Positions 1 to 7,530 of a stretch of DNA of 35,453 nucleotides are shown here, piece after piece. How positions within the stretch are numbered: the first letter of the stretch is position 1; every line of letters starts with the position of its first letter. A model generated the notes under the pieces. That model was not told where the DNA came from. It saw only the letters and a program-made list of their open reading frames with translations, and did not search any database. This DNA is from Paraburkholderia lacunae. Its GTDB lineage: Bacteria; Pseudomonadota; Gammaproteobacteria; Burkholderiales; Burkholderiaceae. The position numbers and the translations under genes were made by a program. The stretch spans positions 1 through 35,453 of the forward strand of contig NZ_QHKS01000048.1 of the NCBI RefSeq assembly GCF_003353175.1. Direction: 5' to 3'.

Positions 1-54
1 ACATGGCCGACTCCGAAATCTCGCAACGGACCGACCAGCATGCCAGCGTTCAAA

Positions 55-90
55 AACACGACATTTCTATCTAGCTAGAACACGACATTT
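55..90. repeat. Two 12-bp direct repeats, IS21-like end
   Basis: The 12-mer AACACGACATTT occurs at 55-66 and again at 79-90, a 24-base period. IS21-family elements carry several short repeats of this kind at their ends, and I recall very similar CACGACATTT repeats in Burkholderia IS21 copies. No istA or istB reading frame is visible inside the window, so this would be the edge of an element lying to the left, or a remnant. The family assignment is inference from memory of the repeat; the repeat itself is seen directly. Confidence 0.4.
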
Positions 91-255
91 ACATAAAGCC
101 GCTACACCAGTCCTGTTGATAATAAAGCTTATGTAAACTTTTATGCATGGCGGATACTCCGCTCCTATCAAGCTTCTATCTCGCTCCCAATCGTGCCATC
201 AAGCGATGGAAGAAACCGTTGTCATCAACACTATCTAACCTTTCCCCATTGCGCC

Positions 256-290
256 GCTCGATTCACCGCTTGTGAACGATCGAATCGAGC
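256..290 (-). terminator. Inverted repeat at the end of the lrp gene
   Basis: GCTCGATTC (256-264) and GAATCGAGC (282-290) are perfect inverted repeats of 9 bp around a 17-base loop. They overlap the last codons of the Lrp-type gene that ends at 263, the last gene of the leftward operon. There is no T-tract on the minus strand, so a classical intrinsic terminator is not proven. Confidence 0.3.
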
Positions 291-700
291 ACGAAGCTGG
301 TCGTCATATTTTGCACACCGTCCATCGCACTGATCGTCGCCCAGATATCGCTGACGCGCTCGTGCGTGGGCGCCTCTATCTGCACCAGCAAATCGACCTC
401 GCCGCTGAGGACCGCGCAATCGCGCACCTCGGCGATCCGCTCGAGTGCGGTCAACACGTCCGCGCCGCGCATCCGGTCCTTGCGATACACGAGCATCACG
501 GCGCGCACCGGCACGACATCGTCGGGCAATGCGAGCCGCACCGTATAGCCTGCAATGATCTTCAGCGCTTCGAGCCGGTCGATACGGTTTCGGACCGCCT
601 GTCTGGACAGACCGATCCTGTCGGCCAGCACCGCGAGCGGAATCCGCGCATCGGCACACAACGCGTCGATTATCTTTTGGTCCAGGCCGTCGATCTTCAT
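263..700 (-). CDS. Lrp/AsnC family transcriptional regulator (operon-distal)
   Basis: This is a 145-residue Lrp/AsnC regulator of usual family length. The N-terminal part (residues about 4-50, including IDALCADARIPLAVLADRIG and LSRQAVRNRIDRLE) is the AsnC-type helix-turn-helix. The C-terminal part is the RAM/ligand-binding domain (DCAVLSGEVDLLVQIEA). The start MKIDGLDQ at 700 was chosen over an upstream ATG in the same frame because family homology begins there and because it gives an ATGA overlap with the stop of the upstream methyltransferase gene (697-700). It is the last gene of the leftward operon, so it probably senses an amino acid handled by that operon. Family assignment is secure; ligand and targets are inference. 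Confidence 0.9.
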   Translation of the reverse strand: MKIDGLDQKIIDALCADARIPLAVLADRIGLSRQAVRNRIDRLEALKIIAGYTVRLALPDDVVPVRAVMLVYRKDRMRGADVLTALERIAEVRDCAVLSGEVDLLVQIEAPTHERVSDIWATISAMDGVQNMTTSFVLDSIVHKR

Positions 701-1626
701 TCGCCGAACCCGGTGTGCCGGGCGCCGCGTACGTCGACCGCGTCGCGCAATGCCGCGATGTGGCCGGGACCGATTCCGCAACACCCGCCGACGATCTGCG
801 CGCCCAGCGCAAGCCACTGCTCCGCCCATCTTGCATAGCCGGGCGGATCGATGTCACCGCGCAAACCGTGGAGTTCCTCGTTCGCACGCGCATCGGCACG
901 CTGAGGCGGAAACGCGTTCGCATAGGCGCCGATCGCGAGCAACGTTCCCGCTCGCGCGAGCGTGCGCTGCACCGTCTCGATCGCCGCACCCATCGCTTCC
1001 GGCTGGCTGCAGTTGAACAGCAGCGCGGCCGCGCGCGCGGCCACGGCGGCGTCGATCGCTTCGTCGAGCCCCTGTCCCGATCGCAATACCGGCGTGGCGC
1101 CTGCTTCGATGTCGTCGTGCAGCGTGAACGAAACCCACAGCGGCTTCGGATTCTCACCGAGCGCTCGCCGGACCGCGCAGATTTCGTCGGTCAGGCTCTG
1201 CGTCTCGGCCAGCCACAGGTCGACGTAGGGATCGAGCCCATCGACGAGCGTCGCCAAAATGGCATCGGCGCGCGCCGCGTCGAACAGGTCGGGACGGTAG
1301 GAGCCGCCCGTCGGCGGAAGCGATCCTGCGACGCGCACGGGCCGCCCTGCGCGGTCCGCCGCTTGCCGCGCGAGTTGCCCGGCAAGGGCCGCGAGCGCGC
1401 CACCGTCGCAACGGAACCGCTCCTCGCCGATATGAAACGGCACGACCGCATAGCTGTTCGCCGTGATCACGTCGGCACCTGCCGCGACGAACGCGTCGTG
1501 CGCGAGACTGACGTAATGCGGCGCTTCCATCAGCGCGAGCGCCGACCACTCAGGCTGCCTGAACGGCGCCCCGATCCGCGCCAGTTCGCGCCCCATGCCG
1601 CCGTCGAGCACTGTGATGTCATGCAT
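697..1626 (-). CDS. mmuM: Homocysteine S-methyltransferase (MmuM-like)
   Basis: This 309-residue protein spans a complete homocysteine-methyltransferase barrel. It starts with the conserved VLDGGMGREL and carries the zinc-ligand set expected for the family: Cys206 in LLFNCSQPE and Cys282/Cys283 in GGCCGIGP. MmuM-type enzymes transfer a methyl group from S-methylmethionine (or S-adenosylmethionine) to homocysteine, making methionine in the cytoplasm. The gene follows a PLP lyase by 104 bases and overlaps the lrp gene by four bases (ATGA), suggesting translational coupling. Next to an amino-acid ABC importer, S-methylmethionine is a sensible imported donor. Exact donor preference cannot be read from sequence. 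Confidence 0.9.
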   Translation of the reverse strand: MHDITVLDGGMGRELARIGAPFRQPEWSALALMEAPHYVSLAHDAFVAAGADVITANSYAVVPFHIGEERFRCDGGALAALAGQLARQAADRAGRPVRVAGSLPPTGGSYRPDLFDAARADAILATLVDGLDPYVDLWLAETQSLTDEICAVRRALGENPKPLWVSFTLHDDIEAGATPVLRSGQGLDEAIDAAVAARAAALLFNCSQPEAMGAAIETVQRTLARAGTLLAIGAYANAFPPQRADARANEELHGLRGDIDPPGYARWAEQWLALGAQIVGGCCGIGPGHIAALRDAVDVRGARHTGFGE

Positions 1627-1730
1627 AGTCCATGCTCCGTCGTTGCAATCCGCGCATCTCGTGCCCGAATCGATTCAAAGGTCGGCGCGGCGCGCGCGAG
1701 ACGTCGATCAAGCGTGCGCGCTGGTCCGTA

Positions 1731-2900
1731 TCAGATCTGTTCTAATGCCTGCGCGACATCGCTTTTCAAATCGTCGATGTGCTCGATGCCCACCGAATAG
1801 CGGATGAAATTGAGCGGAATGTCGGCAGCGCGCATTTGCTCCGCCGACATCGTGCCGGCCCACATGGATGCCGTATGGATCGCGAGCGAATCGACACCGC
1901 CGAGATTGCCTGCATTCAGCGGCAGGCGCAGCGCCTCGACGAAGCGCTGCGCTTCGCCGTAGCTTCCCCGCACACCGAACGCGACCACGCCGCCGAAACC
2001 GCGCATCTGCCGGCACGCGAGCCCATGCTGCGGATGGCTGCGCAGGCCCGGATAGAACACACGCTCGATCTTCGCGTGCGCTTCGAGGAATTCGGCGAGC
2101 GCCTGAGCGTTCGCATTGATCCGCTCGACGCGCATCGGCAGCGTGCGCAGCCCGCGCAGCAGCAGCCACGCGTCCATCGGCGACAGCACCGCCCCGAGCG
2201 TGATGTGCGTATGCCAGATCTGCTCGGCGAGCACGCGGCTCGTGCAGATCACGCCGCCCGTCAGGTCGTGATGGCCGCCCAGATACTTGGTCGCGCTGTG
2301 CACGACGATGTCGACACCGAGCCGGTGCGGCTGCTGGTTGATCGGCGACGCGAACGTGTTGTCCGCGAGCGTCAGGATGCCGCGGGCTCTGGCGATTTCG
2401 GTCACCGCAGCGATGTCGGTCACGAGCAGCAGCGGATTGACCGGCGACTCGAGCACGATCAGCCGTGTGTTCGGCCGGATCGCGCGATCGAACGCGATCA
2501 CGTCGGTCTGGTCGACGAACGTCACCTCGACGCCGAACCGGCGCAGCATGTCGTCGAGCAGCTTCGTGGTGCTCATGTAATGACGCGTCTGGCCGACGAC
2601 GTGATCGCCGGCCTTCACGACACTGAGGATCGCGGTCGCGATCGCGCCCATTCCGGATGCCGTGACGAGCGCGGTCTCGGTGCCCTCGAGCTCCGCCATG
2701 ACCGCCTTCACGCGCTCGTGAACCGGATTGCCGTAGCGCGTGTAGTTGCGCGGATGCTGCGGCACGCTCGACATCTCCGCGAATTCCTCGCTGCCGGCTG
2801 CCTTGAACACCGCCGAATAGTGAATCGCCGGCGCGACCGACTTTTCGTCGGTCACGTCGCGGTCCGCGGCGAGCGCCAGCGTTTCAAGCTTGTATCCCAT
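1731..2900 (-). CDS. Gamma-family PLP enzyme of Cys/Met metabolism
   Basis: This 389-residue protein belongs to the cystathionine gamma-synthase/methionine gamma-lyase PLP family. Visible landmarks are YTRYGNP (phosphate-binding Tyr and Arg, residues 53-59), ASGMGAI (81-87), Asp180 in LADNTF and the Schiff-base Lys205 in HSATKYLGGH. The start MGYKLETL at 2900 has a GAGGAC ribosome-binding site and matches the family; the frame continues 17 codons upstream without support. At the place where methionine gamma-lyases carry the catalytic Cys after Tyr-Gly, this protein reads Tyr108-Met-Ser110, so it is not a standard methionine gamma-lyase. It could cleave or exchange a gamma-substituent on methionine, S-methylmethionine, cystathionine or an O-acylhomoserine. 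It stands between the importer genes and the methyltransferase gene. Confidence 0.88.
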   Translation of the reverse strand: MGYKLETLALAADRDVTDEKSVAPAIHYSAVFKAAGSEEFAEMSSVPQHPRNYTRYGNPVHERVKAVMAELEGTETALVTASGMGAIATAILSVVKAGDHVVGQTRHYMSTTKLLDDMLRRFGVEVTFVDQTDVIAFDRAIRPNTRLIVLESPVNPLLLVTDIAAVTEIARARGILTLADNTFASPINQQPHRLGVDIVVHSATKYLGGHHDLTGGVICTSRVLAEQIWHTHITLGAVLSPMDAWLLLRGLRTLPMRVERINANAQALAEFLEAHAKIERVFYPGLRSHPQHGLACRQMRGFGGVVAFGVRGSYGEAQRFVEALRLPLNAGNLGGVDSLAIHTASMWAGTMSAEQMRAADIPLNFIRYSVGIEHIDDLKSDVAQALEQI

Positions 2901-2943
2901 GTCGTCCTCGGATCGTTCGTTGTGTCGCGTTATGCGGCGCCCG

Positions 2944-3639
2944 TCACGCACGCACGCTGCCCAGATGGCGATTCAGCAGACCTTCGACGCGCTTGAGCAC
3001 GGTCGAAAGCACCGCCGTGATACCGACGTACACGATGCCGGCCAGCATCAGCGCGTCGGTCGTATAGGTTTCGATGGAGATGTGGCGCGCGACACCGGTC
3101 AGGTCGAGCACGGTGATCGTGCTGGCCAGCGCGGTCGACTTCAGCTGCAGCACGATCTCGTTGCCGAGCGTTGGTGCGACGATGCCGATCGCGCGCGGCA
3201 CGATCACGAACCAAGTGAGCATGAAACGGCTCATTCCGAACGCGAGCGCGGCTTCCTTCTCGCCAGCGGGGACGCCCGCGATCCCGCCCCGGATGTCTTC
3301 GGCCATGTAGGCCGCGAGATTGAGCGTCAGCGCGCACAACGCACACGAGAACGATCCGCCGACCAGCAACCACAGAGGCGACGCACGCACGATCGAGAAC
3401 TGCGCGAGCCCGTAATACAGCACGAAAATCTGCACCAGCAGCGGCGTGCCGCGAAACACCGACATGAACAGGCGGCTCGGTGTCGACAGCCAGCGGCACG
3501 CCGACGTGCGCGCGACCGCCAGCGGCACCGCGAGCGCGAACGCCAAGGTGCACGACAGCACCAGCAGCTCGAGCGTGATCCAGATGCCGCGCGCGACGTC
3601 CGGGCCGGACTGCACGATGAGGGAAAGAAAGTCGTTCAT
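2944..3639 (-). CDS. Polar amino acid ABC transporter permease 1
   Basis: This 231-residue membrane protein is of the HisM/GlnP type, with about five transmembrane segments. It has the conserved LFMSVFRGTPLLVQIFVLYYG segment after the second helix region and the coupling (EAA) loop IAGVPAGEKEAALAFGMSR. The start MNDFLSL at 3639 is preceded by a GGAGG-like site; the frame extends upstream by 36 codons with no family similarity. The gene lies 13 bases after the second permease gene and 43 bases before the PLP lyase gene, so the pair should form the heterodimeric channel of an inner-membrane importer with the binding protein and ATPase upstream. Confidence 0.92.
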   Translation of the reverse strand: MNDFLSLIVQSGPDVARGIWITLELLVLSCTLAFALAVPLAVARTSACRWLSTPSRLFMSVFRGTPLLVQIFVLYYGLAQFSIVRASPLWLLVGGSFSCALCALTLNLAAYMAEDIRGGIAGVPAGEKEAALAFGMSRFMLTWFVIVPRAIGIVAPTLGNEIVLQLKSTALASTITVLDLTGVARHISIETYTTDALMLAGIVYVGITAVLSTVLKRVEGLLNRHLGSVRA

Positions 3640-3652
3640 CACATGGCCCTCC

Positions 3653-4330
3653 TCAGGTGCGTTTTGCGTAACCGCGGCCCGCGATGCGCTCGAGCCACGC
3701 GAACACGGGGTTTGATGCGGCGAGAAAGCCGAAATAGACGATTCCAACCGCCACGTAGAAGACGAACGGCTGCTTGGTGAACTGCGCGGCGATGTTGGCC
3801 TTGCGCAACATGTCCTCGAGCCCGACGATCGACACCAGCGACGTGTCCTTCAGCAGGTTCTGCCACATGTTGTTCAGGCTCGGCAGGCAGATGCGCCACG
3901 CCTGCGGCAGGCGCACGTACCACAGTGTCTGCAGGCGTGTCATTCCGTACGCGCGCGCGGCCTCGATCTGTCCGGCCGGCACCGCGCTGAACGCGCCGCG
4001 GAACATCTCCGACGAGTACGCGCCGAACACCACGGCGAGCGCGATCACGCCGGCGGAGAACGGGCTGATGACAACGGCGCCATCGAATTGCGCGTTGAGC
4101 AGATGCGACAGCCCGAAGTAGCAAATCAACAGGATCAGGAACTCGGGAATGCCGCGCAGGAAATTGGTCAGCGCATAGGTCGCATGCCTGAGCCACCCCA
4201 GGCTGGACAGTTTTGCCGACGCACCGGCGATGCCGAGCAGCATGCCGACGCACAGCGCGGCGACTGCCAGCTCCAGCGTGACGAGCGCGCCAGCCGCGAT
4301 CTGCGCGCCGTAGTTCACCAGGATATCCAT
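3653..4330 (-). CDS. Polar amino acid ABC transporter permease 2
   Basis: This 225-residue partner permease is of the HisQ/ArtQ type. It shows NFLRGIPEFLILLICYFG, the channel-entry motif, and the coupling loop FSAVPAGQIEAARAYGMTR, with hydrophobic segments spread along its length. It lies 72 bases after the binding-protein gene and 13 bases before the other permease gene. Together these genes give a full high-affinity amino-acid importer in the inner membrane. Substrate cannot be decided from the permease; the operon context points to a methionine- or homoserine-type amino acid. Confidence 0.92.
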   Translation of the reverse strand: MDILVNYGAQIAAGALVTLELAVAALCVGMLLGIAGASAKLSSLGWLRHATYALTNFLRGIPEFLILLICYFGLSHLLNAQFDGAVVISPFSAGVIALAVVFGAYSSEMFRGAFSAVPAGQIEAARAYGMTRLQTLWYVRLPQAWRICLPSLNNMWQNLLKDTSLVSIVGLEDMLRKANIAAQFTKQPFVFYVAVGIVYFGFLAASNPVFAWLERIAGRGYAKRT

Positions 4331-4402
4331 CGTAATGTCGCTCCGTGTAAGACCGGAATCGCGCAGGCCGCCGTCCGGCGCCCGCGCGGTCCCGATGCGC
4401 GG

Positions 4403-5182
4403 TTATTGCGGCGCGATGCTGAACGGGAAATAGCGCTTGTTGGCCGCGGCGAACGTGCCGTCCGCCTGCACCTGCGCGATGCCCTTGTCGAACAGCGCCT
4501 TCAGCGACGCGTCGCCCTTGCGTACCGCGATCGCCGTACCGTCGCCGAAGATCTCCGCATCGGCGATCGGCTTGCCGACGAAGTCGAAGCCCTCCTTCCT
4601 GCCGGCCTTCGTCAGCCAGTCGTACGCGACCGTGTTGTCGGCGAATACCGCATCGACGCGCCCGGCCTCGAGATCGAGCCAGGCCTCGTCGAGCGTCTGA
4701 TAGACCTTCACGTTGATCCCCGACTTGCTCGCCGGCAGGCGGCGGCGCAGATAGGATTCGTGCGTCGAGGCCGTCTGAACGCCGATCGTCTTGCCGCGCA
4801 GCGTGGCGGCGTTGTCCGTGATGCCGGAGCCCTGCTTCGCGACGAGCTGCACGGGTGCCGTCGTGACGATGCGCGTGAAGTCCACCGACTGCTCGCGCTC
4901 CGGCGTCTTCGACATTTGCGCGAGCACCGCATCGATCTGCTTCGCCTTGAGTGCCGGAATCAGCGCGTCGAAATCCATCGTCACCCACTGGCACTTGACC
5001 TTCATCGTGTCGCACATCTTCTTGCCGATGTCGATCTCCATGCCCTGCAGCTTGCCGGATGCATCCTTGTATTCGAACGGCGCGTAATCGGCGAGCGTAC
5101 CGATCCGCACGACCTGCTCGGCATGCGCGATCGATCCGAGCAGTGCCGCGCCCACGCACAGCGACTGAAGCAGCTTCTTCAT
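4403..5182 (-). CDS. Periplasmic amino acid-binding protein
   Basis: This is a 259-residue HisJ/ArtJ-family solute-binding protein. A signal peptide is visible at residues 1-21 (MKKLLQSLCVGAALLGSIAHA), followed by the mature start EQVVRIGTLADYAPFEYKD. The motif MSKTPEREQSVDF carries the Arg that binds the amino-acid carboxylate, and DAVFADN carries an Asp suited to bind the alpha-amino group, so an alpha-amino acid ligand is likely. The start at 5182 has a GGAGGGG ribosome-binding site; upstream codons in frame are not signal-like. It lies 31 bases after the ATPase gene. Candidate ligands from context are S-methylmethionine, methionine or homoserine. Confidence 0.92.
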   Translation of the reverse strand: MKKLLQSLCVGAALLGSIAHAEQVVRIGTLADYAPFEYKDASGKLQGMEIDIGKKMCDTMKVKCQWVTMDFDALIPALKAKQIDAVLAQMSKTPEREQSVDFTRIVTTAPVQLVAKQGSGITDNAATLRGKTIGVQTASTHESYLRRRLPASKSGINVKVYQTLDEAWLDLEAGRVDAVFADNTVAYDWLTKAGRKEGFDFVGKPIADAEIFGDGTAIAVRKGDASLKALFDKGIAQVQADGTFAAANKRYFPFSIAPQ

Positions 5183-5213
5183 GGTTTCCCCTCCGGTTGA
5201 CATTGAATCCGCA

Positions 5214-6011
5214 TCAGATGATGCTGGACAGAAACTTCTGGAAACGCGGCGATTTCTGGCTCGCGAACACCTCGTCCGGACTGCCGTCTTCCTCGATTCG
5301 TCCCTGATGGACGAACACGACGCGGTTCGCGACTTCGCGCGCAAATCCCATCTCGTGCGTGACGACGAGCATCGTGCGTCCCTCATCGGCCAGCGAGCGC
5401 ATCACCTTCAATACTTCGCCGACGAGCTCGGGATCGAGCGCCGACGTCGGCTCGTCGAACAGCATCACGTCGGGGTCGGTCGCGAGCGCCCGTGCAATCG
5501 CAACGCGCTGCTGCTGGCCGCCCGACAACTGGTTCGGATAGTGTTCGCACTTGCCGGCGAGCCCAACCCGATCAAGCATCGCGATCGCCTTGTCGCGGGC
5601 GTCGCGCTTCGGCACACCGAGCACGCGCACCGGCACGAACATCACGTTCTGCAGCACGGTCATGTGTGCCCAGAGATTGAACTGCTGGAACACCATCGCG
5701 AGCCTGCGGCGCACGCGCATCACCTGCTGCGCATCGGCCGCGACGAGTGCTCCATCGCGGCCCGCCGGCTTCAGCGCGAGCGTTTCGCCGTTCACGCAGA
5801 TCCGGCCGCGGTCGGGCATTTCCAGCAAGTTGATGCACCTGAGGAACGTACTCTTGCCCGACCCGCTGCTGCCGAGGATCGACACGACCTCGTGATTCCT
5901 CGCGGTCAGCGAGATGCCCTTCAGCACCTCGACACCGCCGAACGACTTGTGAATATCCTCGACCACCAGCGCGTCCGCCGCCGGTTTGCATGCAGGAATT
6001 GCTGCTGGCAT
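5214..6011 (-). CDS. Amino acid ABC transporter ATP-binding protein
   Basis: This is a 265-residue ATPase of the HisP/GlnQ family. It has Walker A GSSGSGKST (about 47-55), the Q-loop MVFQQFNL, the signature LSGGQQQRVAIARAL (about 162-176), Walker B VMLFDEPTSALD and the H-loop VVTHEM. The start MPAAIP at 6011 was preferred over an ATG eleven codons upstream because AAGGAG stands six bases before it. The protein powers the importer formed by the three genes that follow. It lies 88 bases after the aldehyde dehydrogenase gene, in the same leftward operon. Confidence 0.93.
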   Translation of the reverse strand: MPAAIPACKPAADALVVEDIHKSFGGVEVLKGISLTARNHEVVSILGSSGSGKSTFLRCINLLEMPDRGRICVNGETLALKPAGRDGALVAADAQQVMRVRRRLAMVFQQFNLWAHMTVLQNVMFVPVRVLGVPKRDARDKAIAMLDRVGLAGKCEHYPNQLSGGQQQRVAIARALATDPDVMLFDEPTSALDPELVGEVLKVMRSLADEGRTMLVVTHEMGFAREVANRVVFVHQGRIEEDGSPDEVFASQKSPRFQKFLSSII

Positions 6012-6099
6012 CCTCGACTCCTTCTTCGATACGTTGCTCACCACACCACACCGCTCCGCTCCGGTTCGCGCCGGGCCGCCAGGCGCCGGCGCTTGCGCA

Positions 6100-7530
6100 T
6101 CAGCTCGACAGCCACCGGTTGCGCCTGAAGCAGACCACCTTCGGCTGCGTCATTTCCGTCATCGCGAACCGAACGCCTTCGCGGCCGAGCGACCCATACT
6201 TGAATCCGCCGAACGGCATGCCGTCGAAGCGGAAATCGGACGAGTCGTTGATCATCACGCCGCCCGCCTGCAGTCGCTCGGCCGCACCGAGCGCCACCTC
6301 CAGGCGGTTCGTGAACACGCCTGCATGCAGGGAGCTCTCCGACGCGTTGGCCGTGTCGAGCGCCTGCTGCAGGTCGGTAAATTTCTCGATCGTCACGACC
6401 GGCGCGAATACCTCGTCGGTCCATACACGCGCGTCGTGCGGCACATCCGCCAATACCGTCGGTTCGTACACCGCCCCGCGCCGCCGATGGCCGGTCAGCA
6501 CCGTTGCACCGCACGACACCGCTTCGTCGACCCAGCGTTCGATGCGGATCGCCTGTTCCTCGCCGATCATCGGCCCCATGTCGGTCGCATCGTCCAATGG
6601 ATCGCCGACGACCATCCTGCCGGTCAGCTCGACGAAATACCGGACGAACGGCTCGTATGCGGCCTCGGCGACGAAGATCCGCTGCGTGCCGATGCAGTTC
6701 TGCCCCGCCGCCCAGAACGCGCCCGACACGCAGGATTCGGCGGCGTCCTTCAGGTCGCAATCGGCCATGACGATCACCGGCGCATTTCCACCGAGGTCCA
6801 TCGCGACCTTCTTGAGTCCCGCATCGCGCGTGATGGCTTCACCGGTCTGCGGGCCGCCGGTAAAGGTCACCATCCGGATCCGCCGGTCGCGCACCAGAGC
6901 GGACGCGATATCCGCGCCGCCGTGCACGATCTGCAGCGCGTCGCGCGGCGCCCCGGCTTCCCAAAGGACCTCGACGAGCGCCTGCGCGGACAGCGGCGCA
7001 AGCAACGAGGGCTTCAGGATGACCGCGTTGCCAGTCGCGAGCGCCGGCCCGAGCTTGTGTGCCACCAGGTTCAGCGGGTCGTTGAAAGGCGTGATCGCGA
7101 GAATCACTCCCAGCGGCTCCAACGTGTAGTAGCCGCTGCGATCCTCGGAGCCGGGATACCCGTCGAACGGGATCGTCTCGCCGGTCAGTCGCTTCGCTTC
7201 CTCACCCGACAGACGCAGCGTGTTCACGCAGCGCGCGACTTCCTTGCGGGCCTGTCGCAGCGGCTTGCCCGCTTCGAGCGCGATCGTGCGTGCAAATGTC
7301 TCCGCTTGTGCCTCCACGGCCGCGGCCGCACGAAACAGGAGATCAGCCCGCTGGCTGCGGGGCATGGCTGCGGCAGCGCGCGCGCCGTCGAGCGCGCGCT
7401 CGACGAGGGCCGGTGCCGCATCGGCTCGCGACAGACGAACCTGGCCGACGATCGAGCCGTCATACGGCGACCGAACATCGGCTACGCCGGCTCCCGTACA
7501 GTCGCTCATCACCGCATCGCGCGCGCTCAT
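6100..7530 (-). CDS. NAD(P)-dependent aldehyde dehydrogenase
   Basis: This 476-residue protein covers the full aldehyde dehydrogenase fold: oxyanion Asn150 in ITPFND, the cofactor-binding segment VTFTGGPQTGEA, and the catalytic Cys279 in AAGQNCIGTQ. At the position of the general-base Glu (normally E-L-G-G) it has Asp245 (MDLGGNAP), an unusual substitution. The start at 7530 overlaps the stop of the homoserine dehydrogenase gene by four bases (ATGA), so the two are coupled; an internal ATG at 7509 is an alternative. The tight coupling suggests it oxidises the aldehyde made by its neighbour: aspartate semialdehyde to aspartate if that enzyme oxidises homoserine. This is an inference; the family call is secure. 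Confidence 0.9.
   Translation of the reverse strand: MSARDAVMSDCTGAGVADVRSPYDGSIVGQVRLSRADAAPALVERALDGARAAAAMPRSQRADLLFRAAAAVEAQAETFARTIALEAGKPLRQARKEVARCVNTLRLSGEEAKRLTGETIPFDGYPGSEDRSGYYTLEPLGVILAITPFNDPLNLVAHKLGPALATGNAVILKPSLLAPLSAQALVEVLWEAGAPRDALQIVHGGADIASALVRDRRIRMVTFTGGPQTGEAITRDAGLKKVAMDLGGNAPVIVMADCDLKDAAESCVSGAFWAAGQNCIGTQRIFVAEAAYEPFVRYFVELTGRMVVGDPLDDATDMGPMIGEEQAIRIERWVDEAVSCGATVLTGHRRRGAVYEPTVLADVPHDARVWTDEVFAPVVTIEKFTDLQQALDTANASESSLHAGVFTNRLEVALGAAERLQAGGVMINDSSDFRFDGMPFGGFKYGSLGREGVRFAMTEMTQPKVVCFRRNRWLSS

Noticed and set aside
1779..2996. 405-codon plus-strand frame opposite the PLP enzyme gene
   Set aside because: The minus-strand gene is unmistakable; the antisense protein is low-complexity Arg/His/Asp sequence without family features.
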